Shown: one piece after another, positions 1 to 7,448 of the stretch | How the letters are laid out: every line of letters begins with the position of its first letter | How positions within the stretch are numbered: position 1 is the first letter of the stretch | From: a virus | Direction: 5' to 3' (one strand) | DNA length: 28,447 bases | Virus record (IMG/VR): IMGVR_UViG_3300029266_002429 | Location: 1 to 28,447 of that record | Made by a program: the position numbers and the translations under genes | The notes under the pieces: model-generated | Seen by the model: the letters and a program-made list of their open reading frames with translations, nothing else | Told to the model about the DNA's origin: nothing | The model's database searches: none

Positions 1-1020
1 AATAGTTTCTGCTATTTCTTGAATTCCTGGAGCATCATTAGTGTCTATTAAATTTTGGATAATTCTTCTAAATTCACTACTTTCTTTCCAATCTGGGTTT
101 CCAAAAAGTGTATCAAATGCCTTTATAAGTATTTTTATGTCTTTATCTTCTAAACTATGACCTTCAGCTATTGCTTGATCATAAGTCATTTCTTTTCTAC
201 CTTTTAATTTAGCAATTGCTTTATCAATACGATTTAATTTACTACCATATTCATCAGCAATTGACCCACCTTCTGGTTCGGCTTCTTGCTCCATGTCTCT
301 CATTAATTGCTCTCTTTCTTTTTCAAGAAAAGCAATTTTACCTATATTAGCTAATTTTCTAAGTGGCTCTTCTTTTGCTCCACCTCGTTTAGCATTTTGT
401 ATTTTTTGTTCTTGGTCTTTCTCAAATTTTTCTATTGAAGCTAACCTTTTAGCCATATCAGATTTATTAGCTCTCATTTTCATAAGTACTGGGTCATTCA
501 TGTCCATTTCATTCATAGACATATTGTCTATTTCATCACGTACCCATTCTTTTTCACCGGAACCTAGTTGGTCATAGTCCATACCAAATTCTGATTGTGC
601 TACTTCATCGTAATCGTATGATTCATTTAACGATTCATTAGATTCTTTTGGAACTACAAAAAACGATATTGAAGCAGGCCATGTTCTGTCATCATCTATA
701 TCTGTTTCAAAATCCGTTGTATCGTGAAATTCAAAATTATATTTTTCAGTCTGTTTATTTGTTAATTCAATTGCTTTTTTAACAGCATTTACCTCTTTAT
801 CTTCCCAATATTTTAAACTATATACTTTTAGGTAATACCCATCTCTGCCATTATACCCCCCAGATCCAAATCCATCATCAATTTTACCAATTGCCTTTTC
901 TATATTAGATATTAATATTTTAGCATCTTCTTCCTTACCCATTTCATAAGAATTAGGTAATGAATATGCTTCGTTTATATATTGAGATTTAAAGTAAGAA
1001 TGGAGGTCAAAATTGCTCAT
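1..1020 (-). CDS. Hypothetical phage protein, 3' end outside window (340 codons present)
   Basis: An open frame on the minus strand starts with ATG at 1020 (MSNFDLHSYFKSQ...) and stays open to base 1, so the C-terminus lies outside the window. The N-terminal ~115 residues are a mixed, aromatic-rich segment with a Gly-rich turn (GFGSGGYNGRDGYY). An acidic stretch (DTTDFETDIDDD) follows. Residues ~190-300 are a highly charged, predicted coiled coil (MAKRLASIEKFEKDQEQKI and after), and the last part is helical (TYDQAIAEGHSLEDKDIKI). I recognise no family. It follows the zinc-ribbon gene after a 29-nt gap holding a promoter-like motif, and its leader is A-rich without a Shine-Dalgarno. It could be a virion or DNA-processing protein, but nothing decides this. 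Confidence 0.75.
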   Translation of the reverse strand, partial: MSNFDLHSYFKSQYINEAYSLPNSYEMGKEEDAKILISNIEKAIGKIDDGFGSGGYNGRDGYYLKVYSLKYWEDKEVNAVKKAIELTNKQTEKYNFEFHDTTDFETDIDDDRTWPASISFFVVPKESNESLNESYDYDEVAQSEFGMDYDQLGSGEKEWVRDEIDNMSMNEMDMNDPVLMKMRANKSDMAKRLASIEKFEKDQEQKIQNAKRGGAKEEPLRKLANIGKIAFLEKEREQLMRDMEQEAEPEGGSIADEYGSKLNRIDKAIAKLKGRKEMTYDQAIAEGHSLEDKDIKILIKAFDTLFGNPDWKESSEFRRIIQNLIDTNDAPGIQEIAETI

Positions 1021-1031
1021 GTTAATTTTAA

Positions 1032-1041
1032 TTATAAATAT
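1032..1041 (-). promoter_or_regulatory. Promoter-like motif TATTTATAA
   Basis: The minus strand reads ATATTTATAATT, ending 11 nt before the ATG of the gene that runs off the left edge. It is one of six near-identical motifs placed in the same orientation in the longer intergenic gaps. A role as promoter is inferred from position and recurrence only. Confidence 0.4.
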
Positions 1042-1049
1042 ATAAAGAT

Positions 1050-1628
1050 TTATTTACTTTTAATACTTTGCAAATACTCAATAGTTTTAGCTAAACCTTC
1101 TAGTACTTTTTCAGCATTAGGCCTTCCATCCCATTTTTCAACATCACCTTGCTCTGTTATAAATGAATTATTTGATATAGATAATTCAGCTTCTATAAAT
1201 AATTTAAATTCTTCTATAACACCATCAATGTCAGCATTATTAATTTTTTTAACATACGCTTCATATAATCCGGATGTTTTTAAATGGTGTTCAAATTCAA
1301 CAACACAGTTAAAGCATTTTTTATGAATGTTAAAATAAGGTTTGTCTAAATCAGTATGAAGTTTTGCTCTACAATTAGGACAAAATAAGGGCATTAAATG
1401 GGCTTTTTTTGCTTTATCTAACTTTGTTATATTTTGTTTAATACCATCCTTAATAGTCCACTTACGACCATCAATTTCCCAAATATCTCCTTCTTTATAG
1501 TGTATTTCTTTTTTAGCGTAACCTACACTCTGACCTGTTTTTTCTCCATGTTTACCTTGAACAAGATTACGCATACGCTTTACATCTTTTTCAGTAAACT
1601 GTTTATTTAACCCCTGTACTTTACCCAT
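1050..1628 (-). CDS. Zinc-ribbon phage protein of unknown function (192 aa)
   Basis: The N-terminus is basic (residues 11-45, rich in K and R) and is followed by a short beta segment with EGDIWEIDGRKWTIKDG (47-62). A C4 zinc ribbon comes next, with C83-x2-C86 and C105-x2-C108. The C-terminal third is helical and acidic. The EGDxWxxDGxxWTIKDGIKQ block resembles a conserved hypothetical family I associate with T4-like environmental phages; no biochemical function is known to me. The zinc ribbon and basic N-terminus suggest nucleic-acid or protein binding, which is inference. It sits 4 nt after the 68-aa gene, so the two are probably cotranscribed. The start at 1628 is the first ATG in frame after that gene's stop. 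Confidence 0.8.
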   Translation of the reverse strand: MGKVQGLNKQFTEKDVKRMRNLVQGKHGEKTGQSVGYAKKEIHYKEGDIWEIDGRKWTIKDGIKQNITKLDKAKKAHLMPLFCPNCRAKLHTDLDKPYFNIHKKCFNCVVEFEHHLKTSGLYEAYVKKINNADIDGVIEEFKLFIEAELSISNNSFITEQGDVEKWDGRPNAEKVLEGLAKTIEYLQSIKSK

Positions 1629-1632
1629 AAAA

Positions 1633-1839
1633 CTATATTTTATTTAATTCTGTTATTATTGTTTGGATTTCTTCTGATGTTAAATCACCATCTAATTTCC
1701 ATGTAGCTATTTGATTGATTAATTCATTAACTAATATTTTAGGTTGTGGGGTAAATTTTGGTGGAATTTTAACATTTTCACTTCTTACCCTTGGGGAACC
1801 TCCTTTATAACCTCCATTTATTGAATTTAATTTACTCAT
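1633..1839 (-). CDS. Small hypothetical protein (68 aa)
   Basis: The first half is low-complexity, basic and rich in Gly, Ser and Pro (MSKLNSINGGYKGGSPRVRSE is its beginning), so probably disordered. The second half (residues ~35-68) is predicted helical and resembles a short helix-turn-helix-like pair, ending DLTSEEIQTIITELNKI. I recognise no family. The ATG overlaps the stop of the upstream four-module gene by 4 nt (ATGA), which supports translation by coupling. Being so tightly sandwiched between two clear genes makes it a probable real gene despite its size. Confidence 0.65.
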   Translation of the reverse strand: MSKLNSINGGYKGGSPRVRSENVKIPPKFTPQPKILVNELINQIATWKLDGDLTSEEIQTIITELNKI

Positions 1840-3419
1840 AATCCTAATTTTTTTAGTTGTGATATTGTATCAGCAGCTGAAGTATGTAATATACCAATTC
1901 CTCCTTGTGATACCCACTGATCTATATTTGATTTTCTATCATCAATTAATATGTGATTAGGAGCAGCATAATTTTGTTTTTTAGCTGCTTGAGCTAATGT
2001 TAATTTTGTACCAGGCATATTATTTTTAACCCATAATCTTTTACCTAATCTAGATGTTGATGATCTTGATGGTGATGATAATAATTCTGTATCATAGTTT
2101 TTAATATAATCCCAATATTGTTTTCCATCTTCCATCCAAGGCATCCCAACCCAAAATCCTACCTTACCTGTTCCATCAATCAATTTCCAAAATTCTTCCT
2201 TACCATATGTCTTTTCATATTCTCTTGGTGGTATTCCTTTAGAATATTTTAAAAATGATTCATCAAAATCAGTTAATACACCATCCATATCTGAGAATAT
2301 TTTATATTTAGGTTCATCAACTATTTCTTTAACTAATTTATCTAAACCAAAATAATCTTTATCTTCATTTATTGTATCTGTCCAATTTCTAAATGTCATT
2401 GTACCTTTTAGGTTAGCTTCTGCTTCAATGTCGTTTAAGTTATCGTCTTCAGTAGTATTGGTTGTTGTAATATCACCTAACCTACCTTCTAAATTTTGCA
2501 TGTGATGTATCATTTCATGCGCGTAGCTACGCGTTATATCCTTAGGGTGTCTGCCTTCCGTATATAGTACTATAGTTTGAGAGGTTGGGTCGTAATACGC
2601 AGTTTTGCCTAAAAATTGACTAGCATTTTCGCTATCACCATCTGCAAATTCTAACTTAGGAAGCGGTTCAATATTCATACCTTTATCTAACATATGTTGA
2701 GTAAAAGCTGCTAGATTATCTACTAAATTTATTTTTTTAGTATAGGTAGCATTTTCATTTACGTGATCAAAATTTTGTTTTTCCAAATATTCAGTATTAT
2801 CATGATTACACTTATGACAGATAAACAAATCAGCACCACCATCTTTTATCTCCCAACTCCAACCACAGTTATCACAATGGATTTTACTACCTACTATTTC
2901 TTCATTAACTGCTTTTCTAACAATATTCCAAATTTCTGATTTTTCTTTTACTTCTAATGGTATAAATTTTATAAATTCTTCTTCATTACCTAATGCTTTT
3001 CTTGCATTAGTACCACTCATACTTGCATCAGCTGTTCCTATAGTCTTTACTATAAGATTTGGATATTTTTCTTCTAGTTTACTTCTATCTGATATATCTC
3101 TTGTGTCGTCATCTCTACCTTCTCTATAACCTAAAATAAAATAAACTATATCTTGAGGATTCTCTTTAGCTAAATTTAAAACATCTTTTATAGGTGCTAC
3201 TGATGGTTGTATGTCAACTTTATCTGCTAAATAATTTTCATATATTTCCCAAACTAATATAGCTTCAGTTTGATCAATACCATCACGCTCTTTACCCCCA
3301 ACATATATTATAAATTCATCTATTTCAGGAAATTTACTAAGAGCTCTTTTAACTATTTCGAAATGACCTGCTGTTGGTGGTTTAAAACCACCCCCATATG
3401 CTGCTAATACTCTACCCAT
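1836..3419 (-). CDS. Four-module protein: nucleotidyltransferase - zinc ribbon - HExxH zincin-like - HAD phosphatase (527 aa)
   Basis: Residues 1-~170 look like a HIGH-superfamily nucleotidyltransferase (NMNAT/cytidylyltransferase type): GFKPPTAGH at 11-19 is the (T/H)xGH motif and SGTNAR at 135-140 matches the distal (I)SxTxxR motif. Residues 182-204 form a C4 zinc ribbon (C182, C185, C201, C204). Residues ~230-345 carry HEMIHH at 301-306 with acidic residues at E332/E334, as in zincin metallopeptidases. Residues ~372-527 are a HAD domain: DMDGV with D377 and D379, a possible motif II near S448, and the acidic motif IV IDD at 492-494, resembling 5'-nucleotidase-like HADs. Substrates cannot be read from sequence. 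The ATG overlaps the upstream kinase stop by 8 nt, so the kinase, adenylyl- or cytidylyl-transfer and phosphatase activities are probably made together, perhaps for nucleotide/cofactor or nucleic-acid end processing (inference). Zincin activity is the least certain part. Confidence 0.85.
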   Translation of the reverse strand: MGRVLAAYGGGFKPPTAGHFEIVKRALSKFPEIDEFIIYVGGKERDGIDQTEAILVWEIYENYLADKVDIQPSVAPIKDVLNLAKENPQDIVYFILGYREGRDDDTRDISDRSKLEEKYPNLIVKTIGTADASMSGTNARKALGNEEEFIKFIPLEVKEKSEIWNIVRKAVNEEIVGSKIHCDNCGWSWEIKDGGADLFICHKCNHDNTEYLEKQNFDHVNENATYTKKINLVDNLAAFTQHMLDKGMNIEPLPKLEFADGDSENASQFLGKTAYYDPTSQTIVLYTEGRHPKDITRSYAHEMIHHMQNLEGRLGDITTTNTTEDDNLNDIEAEANLKGTMTFRNWTDTINEDKDYFGLDKLVKEIVDEPKYKIFSDMDGVLTDFDESFLKYSKGIPPREYEKTYGKEEFWKLIDGTGKVGFWVGMPWMEDGKQYWDYIKNYDTELLSSPSRSSTSRLGKRLWVKNNMPGTKLTLAQAAKKQNYAAPNHILIDDRKSNIDQWVSQGGIGILHTSAADTISQLKKLGL

Positions 3420-4212
3420 TTAAAAATTGTTTTAATCTCGTTTGTGCTTCTTCTTTTGACATGGTATATTCAATTACATCATATAAAAATTCATCACTTA
3501 ACATATCTTGAATTTGAGCATTTAACTCTGCTTTTTGCTCATCAGATTTTTTCTGTTGAGCTGGTGATTTTGGTTTAGTATTTTCTGGTTTAAATGGGTT
3601 AAGATATTTTTGAACTATTTTTTCTATATCCCCAATTTTTTGACCTTCTAAAGTATTAGCAACCGCTACAAAATTATCACCAAATGCATTAGCATATTCT
3701 GGTAAATTATCAGTTACACTTTTCCATGTACGTAACACAATTGCAGGAGCTAAACTCCTATCTTCACCACCTGATTTTTCAAATCTATTTTGATTTTGTC
3801 TTAATGAACGTTCTAAATCAGTATAAACATAAAGCATAAACACTTCATACCCTGCTTCTTTTAATTCATCTTTTAATTTAAGAGTATTTCTTAATGAAGC
3901 AGCTGTACCATCTAGTATAAATGATTCTTTTTTAAAAATTACATCAGCTACATCACCTTTAAATTCTTTATTAGCAGCAGCCATTGATTTTGCTTGTTGG
4001 CTTCTTTCTTCAGGTGTAGCATTTTTTAAATCTAATGAAACATTAGCTTGCTTTAACATATTAACAAAAATATTGTCAATGTTTAATACTTTCAAACCAC
4101 CTAAATCTAAACCTTTTAATATAAAACCTTTACCAGCACCAGGTGCACCTGCTAATATAATAGCTTTAGGTGTTTCAGTTGCTTCTTTCAATAATGTTAC
4201 TAATGATATCAT
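3412..4212 (-). CDS. P-loop kinase-like NTPase (266 aa)
   Basis: A Walker A motif GAPGAGKG lies at 22-29 after a hydrophobic strand (KAIILA). An Asp at 46 (LNIDNIF) sits where small-molecule and zeta-type kinases place a catalytic or substrate-binding acid. FILDG at 98-102 is Walker B-like, and an Arg-containing lid-like segment (RSLRQNQNRF, 135-144) follows. The fold resembles phage polynucleotide or zeta-type kinases, but the phosphate acceptor is unknown. A Lys/Pro/Gln-rich linker (~205-230) leads to a short helical tail. The N-terminus MISLVTLLKEA resembles the T4 capsid-targeting peptide pattern (MKTYQEFIAEA), a possible sign of packaging in the head, noted as a finding. The start at 4212 follows a gap with a promoter-like motif; the next gene overlaps by 8 nt. 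Confidence 0.8.
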   Translation of the reverse strand: MISLVTLLKEATETPKAIILAGAPGAGKGFILKGLDLGGLKVLNIDNIFVNMLKQANVSLDLKNATPEERSQQAKSMAAANKEFKGDVADVIFKKESFILDGTAASLRNTLKLKDELKEAGYEVFMLYVYTDLERSLRQNQNRFEKSGGEDRSLAPAIVLRTWKSVTDNLPEYANAFGDNFVAVANTLEGQKIGDIEKIVQKYLNPFKPENTKPKSPAQQKKSDEQKAELNAQIQDMLSDEFLYDVIEYTMSKEEAQTRLKQFLNG

Positions 4213-4227
4213 ATGATAAATGTTTTG

Positions 4228-4237
4228 TTATAAATAT
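4228..4237 (-). promoter_or_regulatory. Promoter-like motif TATTTATAAC
   Basis: The minus strand reads GATATTTATAACAAAA, ending 15 nt before the ATG of the P-loop kinase gene. It belongs to the recurrent set of same-orientation motifs and would drive the kinase/four-module operon if functional. Confidence 0.4.
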
Positions 4238-5010
4238 CACAACTTTCGTTTAGCTGTAGTTCTAAATTCAGTAAATACCGGTTTGTGACGTGGGTTTTCT
4301 AAATCAAACAATTTCTTAACTGTATTAAAAATATCAAGATTAACTTCTTGTGAGCGTTTAGATTCATACATTTCCCATCCTTTACCCTGCATGGCACCTT
4401 CTTTAGGTCCTCTTTTAGATGATTTTAACCATAGTACACCATATCGATCTGGAGTTTTACCATAACATTCTTCATAGCACTTGCCATAAACCGCTGTTTG
4501 AAGATCATATGTTGTTTGTAAATGGTTAGATGTTTTAAAATCAATAACCCATAACTCACCATCAATTTCACATATCATATCACAAGTACCTGCTACCTTT
4601 AATTCATCTGAAAATATGTGTACTTCAGTTTCAATTAATTTAGGATTGTAAGTTTCCCACCAATCAACAAATCTTAAAAACATTTGCCATACTAATGGGT
4701 TATACATTGGGTTACCATTTGATGATAAAAAATTTAATTCTTTACCATTTAAATAATCTTCACACATTTCATGTACTAATGTACCTTCCTCACCAGCTTT
4801 TTTAACGATCCAATCAGCACTATAACCAACTTTTTTTAACCATTCTTGGAAAAATTTACCTTTTGGATAATATTGTAAGACATAAGTTATAGATGGATAA
4901 TAATTTCCATTTCTTCTATAATATCTTGAATCTGGTAGTGTAATTTGTTTTGCATCTTCACTGATTTCTAAAACCCGGTTGTAAGATGTTTTTATACTTT
5001 TTTTACTCAT
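4237..5010 (-). CDS. PD-(D/E)XK nuclease, Cas4/RecB-like (257 aa)
   Basis: The protein has the ordered motifs of the RecB/Cas4-type nuclease core: GTLVHE around H80, a glutamate in IETEV (E127/E129), AGTCDM with D144, the catalytic VIDFKTS with D157 and K159, and YDLQTAVY with Q171 and Y175. The four-cysteine Fe-S cluster of Cas4 is not evident, so it is better compared to phage exonuclease-like members. By family it should cut or trim DNA with divalent metal. Its ATG overlaps the stop of the gp61-like primase gene by 4 nt (ATGA), placing it in a replication/recombination operon. The exact role (recombination, packaging-end processing or host DNA degradation) is not visible. Confidence 0.85.
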   Translation of the reverse strand: MSKKSIKTSYNRVLEISEDAKQITLPDSRYYRRNGNYYPSITYVLQYYPKGKFFQEWLKKVGYSADWIVKKAGEEGTLVHEMCEDYLNGKELNFLSSNGNPMYNPLVWQMFLRFVDWWETYNPKLIETEVHIFSDELKVAGTCDMICEIDGELWVIDFKTSNHLQTTYDLQTAVYGKCYEECYGKTPDRYGVLWLKSSKRGPKEGAMQGKGWEMYESKRSQEVNLDIFNTVKKLFDLENPRHKPVFTEFRTTAKRKL

Positions 5011-5942
5011 ACTAGTTGTAATTTTTTCTCCATTAAATCATATTGTGTTAATGGAAATGTACTTTGGATTAAATTTGTAAAATAGGTAAATCCCATTTCA
5101 CTAGGGTCTTTCCCTTCGAGTTCTACCAAGTAGACCTCCTTTCCTTCATCCATAAACTGTTCAGCAAATTTTAATGCTTGCTTTCTAGCGTCTGTATCCA
5201 GAGCAATATATATTTTCTGCACTGTTGATTTTACAATTTTCATTAATAAATTTTGTTGTAAATTTTTACCTAATAAAGGTATAGCATTACGTTTAATTGC
5301 TATAGCATCAAAAGGACCTTCACATAATACTAATGGTAAATTCCAATTAATAAATAATTCAAATGGAATTATATCTCTTGATGTTTCTGGATTACGGTAT
5401 TTAATATATGGATCTTTTTCAAATGACCTGCCCGTAAAATAATTTAAATGACCACTACCATCATAAGATGGTATTATAATCATATTTTGATATCTACCTG
5501 ATGTACAATATGATAAATTGTATTTAATTATATCATTTTCAGTAATTCCTCTATTTAATAAATAAGCTAATGCTCTTCTGCCTTCAATATTAGAAGGTGT
5601 TATATCTGAAAATTGTTGTAATTCTTCTGGTAGCTTTAATTGAATCTTACTTTTAGTTGATGCATTGTACTCTTTTTCATTACCTATTAATTTGAATAAC
5701 TCATCAAATTTTTCAGATGGAGCTTTAACTATTTTAAATAAGGATGAGATTCTAGTACCTTTTTTATTACATACCCAACAATGCCATGGGTTGTATCCTT
5801 TTTTATTTTCAGAAAAATTTATTTCTAATTTTGACTTATGGTGGTTGCAATAAGGACAATTATGAGCTTGATTGCCCCTAGCTGTTCGTTTACCTGTTCC
5901 TATAACAGAATTGACTAGATTTACTAATAGTTCATTTACCAT
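5007..5942 (-). CDS. DNA primase, T4 gp61-like (311 aa)
   Basis: A CHC2-type zinc finger is formed by C29-x2-C32 and C55-x2-C58, flanked by the typical HNCPYC and WHCWVC contexts. A TOPRIM core follows: LVLCEGPFDAIA gives E208, and IALDTDA gives D249 and D251, the metal-binding acids. This is the layout of DnaG/gp61 primases, which make RNA primers for lagging-strand synthesis with the phage helicase; the helicase is not in this window. At 311 aa it is close to T4 gp61 (about 340 aa). It follows the GIY-YIG gene after a 43-nt gap containing two promoter-like elements, and overlaps the downstream nuclease gene by 4 nt. Confidence 0.9.
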   Translation of the reverse strand: MVNELLVNLVNSVIGTGKRTARGNQAHNCPYCNHHKSKLEINFSENKKGYNPWHCWVCNKKGTRISSLFKIVKAPSEKFDELFKLIGNEKEYNASTKSKIQLKLPEELQQFSDITPSNIEGRRALAYLLNRGITENDIIKYNLSYCTSGRYQNMIIIPSYDGSGHLNYFTGRSFEKDPYIKYRNPETSRDIIPFELFINWNLPLVLCEGPFDAIAIKRNAIPLLGKNLQQNLLMKIVKSTVQKIYIALDTDARKQALKFAEQFMDEGKEVYLVELEGKDPSEMGFTYFTNLIQSTFPLTQYDLMEKKLQLV

Positions 5943-5947
5943 GTACC

Positions 5948-5958
5948 GTTAATATACG
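5948..5958 (-). promoter_or_regulatory. Variant promoter-like motif CGTATATTAAC
   Basis: The minus strand reads TTCGTATATTAACGG, ending 5 nt before the primase ATG. TTCGTATATTA recurs exactly in the gap upstream of 27523, and it resembles the TATTTATAAC motif of the other gaps. Function is inferred from recurrence. Confidence 0.3.
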
Positions 5959-5975
5959 AAACTAATTTTAAGCAT

Positions 5976-5983
5976 CAAAGCTA
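5976..5983 (-). promoter_or_regulatory. Candidate Bacteroidota-type -7 element TAGCTTTG
   Basis: On the minus strand TAGCTTTG matches the known Bacteroidota -7 consensus TAnnTTTG, about 33 nt before the primase start. I see no good TTG at the -33 position, so this is a weak call. If used, the primase operon could be read by the host sigma factor. Confidence 0.25.
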
Positions 5984-5985
5984 TA

Positions 5986-6435
5986 CTACTGGAAATCTTT
6001 AGTAAAGAATTTTCCGAGGATGTTATCGTTAAAGTATTCTTTTGGGTTTTCTAAAACTTCATGTAAAAATTGATACTTAGTTTCAAAATATGTTAATTCC
6101 TTTTTACTGGCACATAAATAAATAATTGTACGTTTAAAATTATTTTCGGGTTCTTGCTTAACTAATTCTACTAAATGTTTATTTGAACTCCAATATGTTT
6201 TCCAATCTGATTCTTTAGATACTACTTTGAATTTAGGTGGTCTACCTTTTTGACCTTCAAATATTTTTAATTCTTTTTTACCTAGTTTTTGTTTACGAGT
6301 AAACACAAGAAATTTTTTACCTATATAAGATTTACCTGAGGGAATGTGGTCTATTCTATATACAAACCCCATGATTTCTTTTTTTAATTGTTGAACGTCT
6401 GTAATTTCTTCATTCTGGTATATCCAATTATTCAT
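5986..6435 (-). CDS. GIY-YIG family nuclease-like protein (149 aa)
   Basis: The GIY-YIG core is present: GFVYRI at 23-28 stands for GIY, SYIGKK at 36-41 contains YIG, R47 can be the conserved arginine, and E118 (YFETKYQF) is in the place of the catalytic glutamate, with asparagines near 136-138. The SDWKTYWSSNKHL segment (76-88) is typical of small phage GIY-YIG proteins. No obvious separate DNA-binding domain is present, so it may be a free-standing homing endonuclease-like protein or a phage-adapted nuclease. It sits at the border between the tail genes and the replication genes, with its start overlapping the upstream stop by one base (TAATG). Confidence 0.8.
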   Translation of the reverse strand: MNNWIYQNEEITDVQQLKKEIMGFVYRIDHIPSGKSYIGKKFLVFTRKQKLGKKELKIFEGQKGRPPKFKVVSKESDWKTYWSSNKHLVELVKQEPENNFKRTIIYLCASKKELTYFETKYQFLHEVLENPKEYFNDNILGKFFTKDFQ

Positions 6436-7445
6436 TATGAATCGTAATTAATTACTATTGTTGTATCTGTAAATTGAGAAATTGGTAAGGGAAATGATAA
6501 TTTTCCTACTGCAACTAATTCAGTGTTTTCATTATATAACCCAACACAAGTAACGTAAGGGTCAAAATATGAGGATGTTGCAAAATCTTGATATTCAACA
6601 TTATAACTTCCGCTCCCCCCATTATTTTTTAGTATTGAAGGATTAGTTGAAAAACCATATTCATTTTCTAAAATTGTACATTTATATTGTTGTTCAAAAA
6701 TAGTTATAGAAGATGAAAATTTAAGGTTTAGATTGCTAATATCTGGGTCTAAGTCATTATTAGTAGTTTTACCTATAAGATTAAGTTCATCCCCACCATT
6801 ACTTCCTGTTGTTATTACAGCTATACCTTGGGCATAAAATATTTGACCTACTATTAAATTATCATTAGGTTCAATAGAACTACTTATTAAATTTCCTTCA
6901 CCATCATCAGTTATAAGTACACTATTATATCTGGAATCACCTTTATAAGTAAATTCAAAAGTTGTTGGAACTATTTTTTCACCATATAACTTTTGGGGGA
7001 TTGATATTGTTGTTGTAGTCGAAGATAAAGATGCGTTGTTAGTATTTTTAGGATAATTTACAGTACCAATAAATCTTGATTGTGTTAATGTTGATTGTAA
7101 ATAATTTTCAAATCTTGGACCATTAGTAGGACCAATAAATTGATCATCTTGGAATACAGCTCCCGGTACTACACTTGCTGTTGTAACATTATCACCTGTG
7201 CTTTGGGTTAAGAAATTTGTGTAAAAAAGTTGTTTTACACTATTGTAAGCATTTGAAACAGATTGTGTATAAACAAAACCAGTATCAGTATCAGTAACAT
7301 CATTGTAGGGTACATTTCTTCCCCAATAGACATTAATACCTACATCAGATCCAGTTATTGAACTGCCTGAGAAGTTAAATCCTTTAGACGCGTGAAATGG
7401 AGTTATAGTAACATCCTTAGTTGTAAATTGTTTGAATGCTGTCAT
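6435..7445 (-). CDS. Tail structural protein, paralogue of the 347-aa neighbour (336 aa)
   Basis: The protein is beta-rich and high in Ser, Thr, Asn and Gly, as in phage tail or fibre proteins. A central block has YGEKIVPTTFEF (154-165), LITDDGEGNL (177-186) and GQIFYAQGIAVI (200-211), a pattern seen in environmental phage tail proteins. The last ~75 residues (FSTNPS, then YFDPYVTCVGLYNENTELVA) align by eye with the C-terminus of the upstream neighbour (YSTNPS, then DPQVYITSVGLYNNNQELVA). The two genes are separated by 3 nt and probably arose by duplication. A role as receptor-binding or tail-decorating subunit is inference. Confidence 0.75.
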   Translation of the reverse strand: MTAFKQFTTKDVTITPFHASKGFNFSGSSITGSDVGINVYWGRNVPYNDVTDTDTGFVYTQSVSNAYNSVKQLFYTNFLTQSTGDNVTTASVVPGAVFQDDQFIGPTNGPRFENYLQSTLTQSRFIGTVNYPKNTNNASLSSTTTTISIPQKLYGEKIVPTTFEFTYKGDSRYNSVLITDDGEGNLISSSIEPNDNLIVGQIFYAQGIAVITTGSNGGDELNLIGKTTNNDLDPDISNLNLKFSSSITIFEQQYKCTILENEYGFSTNPSILKNNGGSGSYNVEYQDFATSSYFDPYVTCVGLYNENTELVAVGKLSFPLPISQFTDTTIVINYDS

Positions 7446-7448
7446 TCA

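Noticed and set aside
293-577. Plus-strand open frame of 94 codons
   Set aside because: It lies antisense within the long minus-strand frame 1-1020, has a Ser/Phe/Leu-rich unlikely composition, and no leader; it is a shadow of the real gene.
982-1326. Plus-strand open frame of 114 codons
   Set aside because: It is antisense to the zinc-ribbon gene and the adjacent gap, and its composition (Leu/Ser/Asn-rich) is that of a reversed coding strand.
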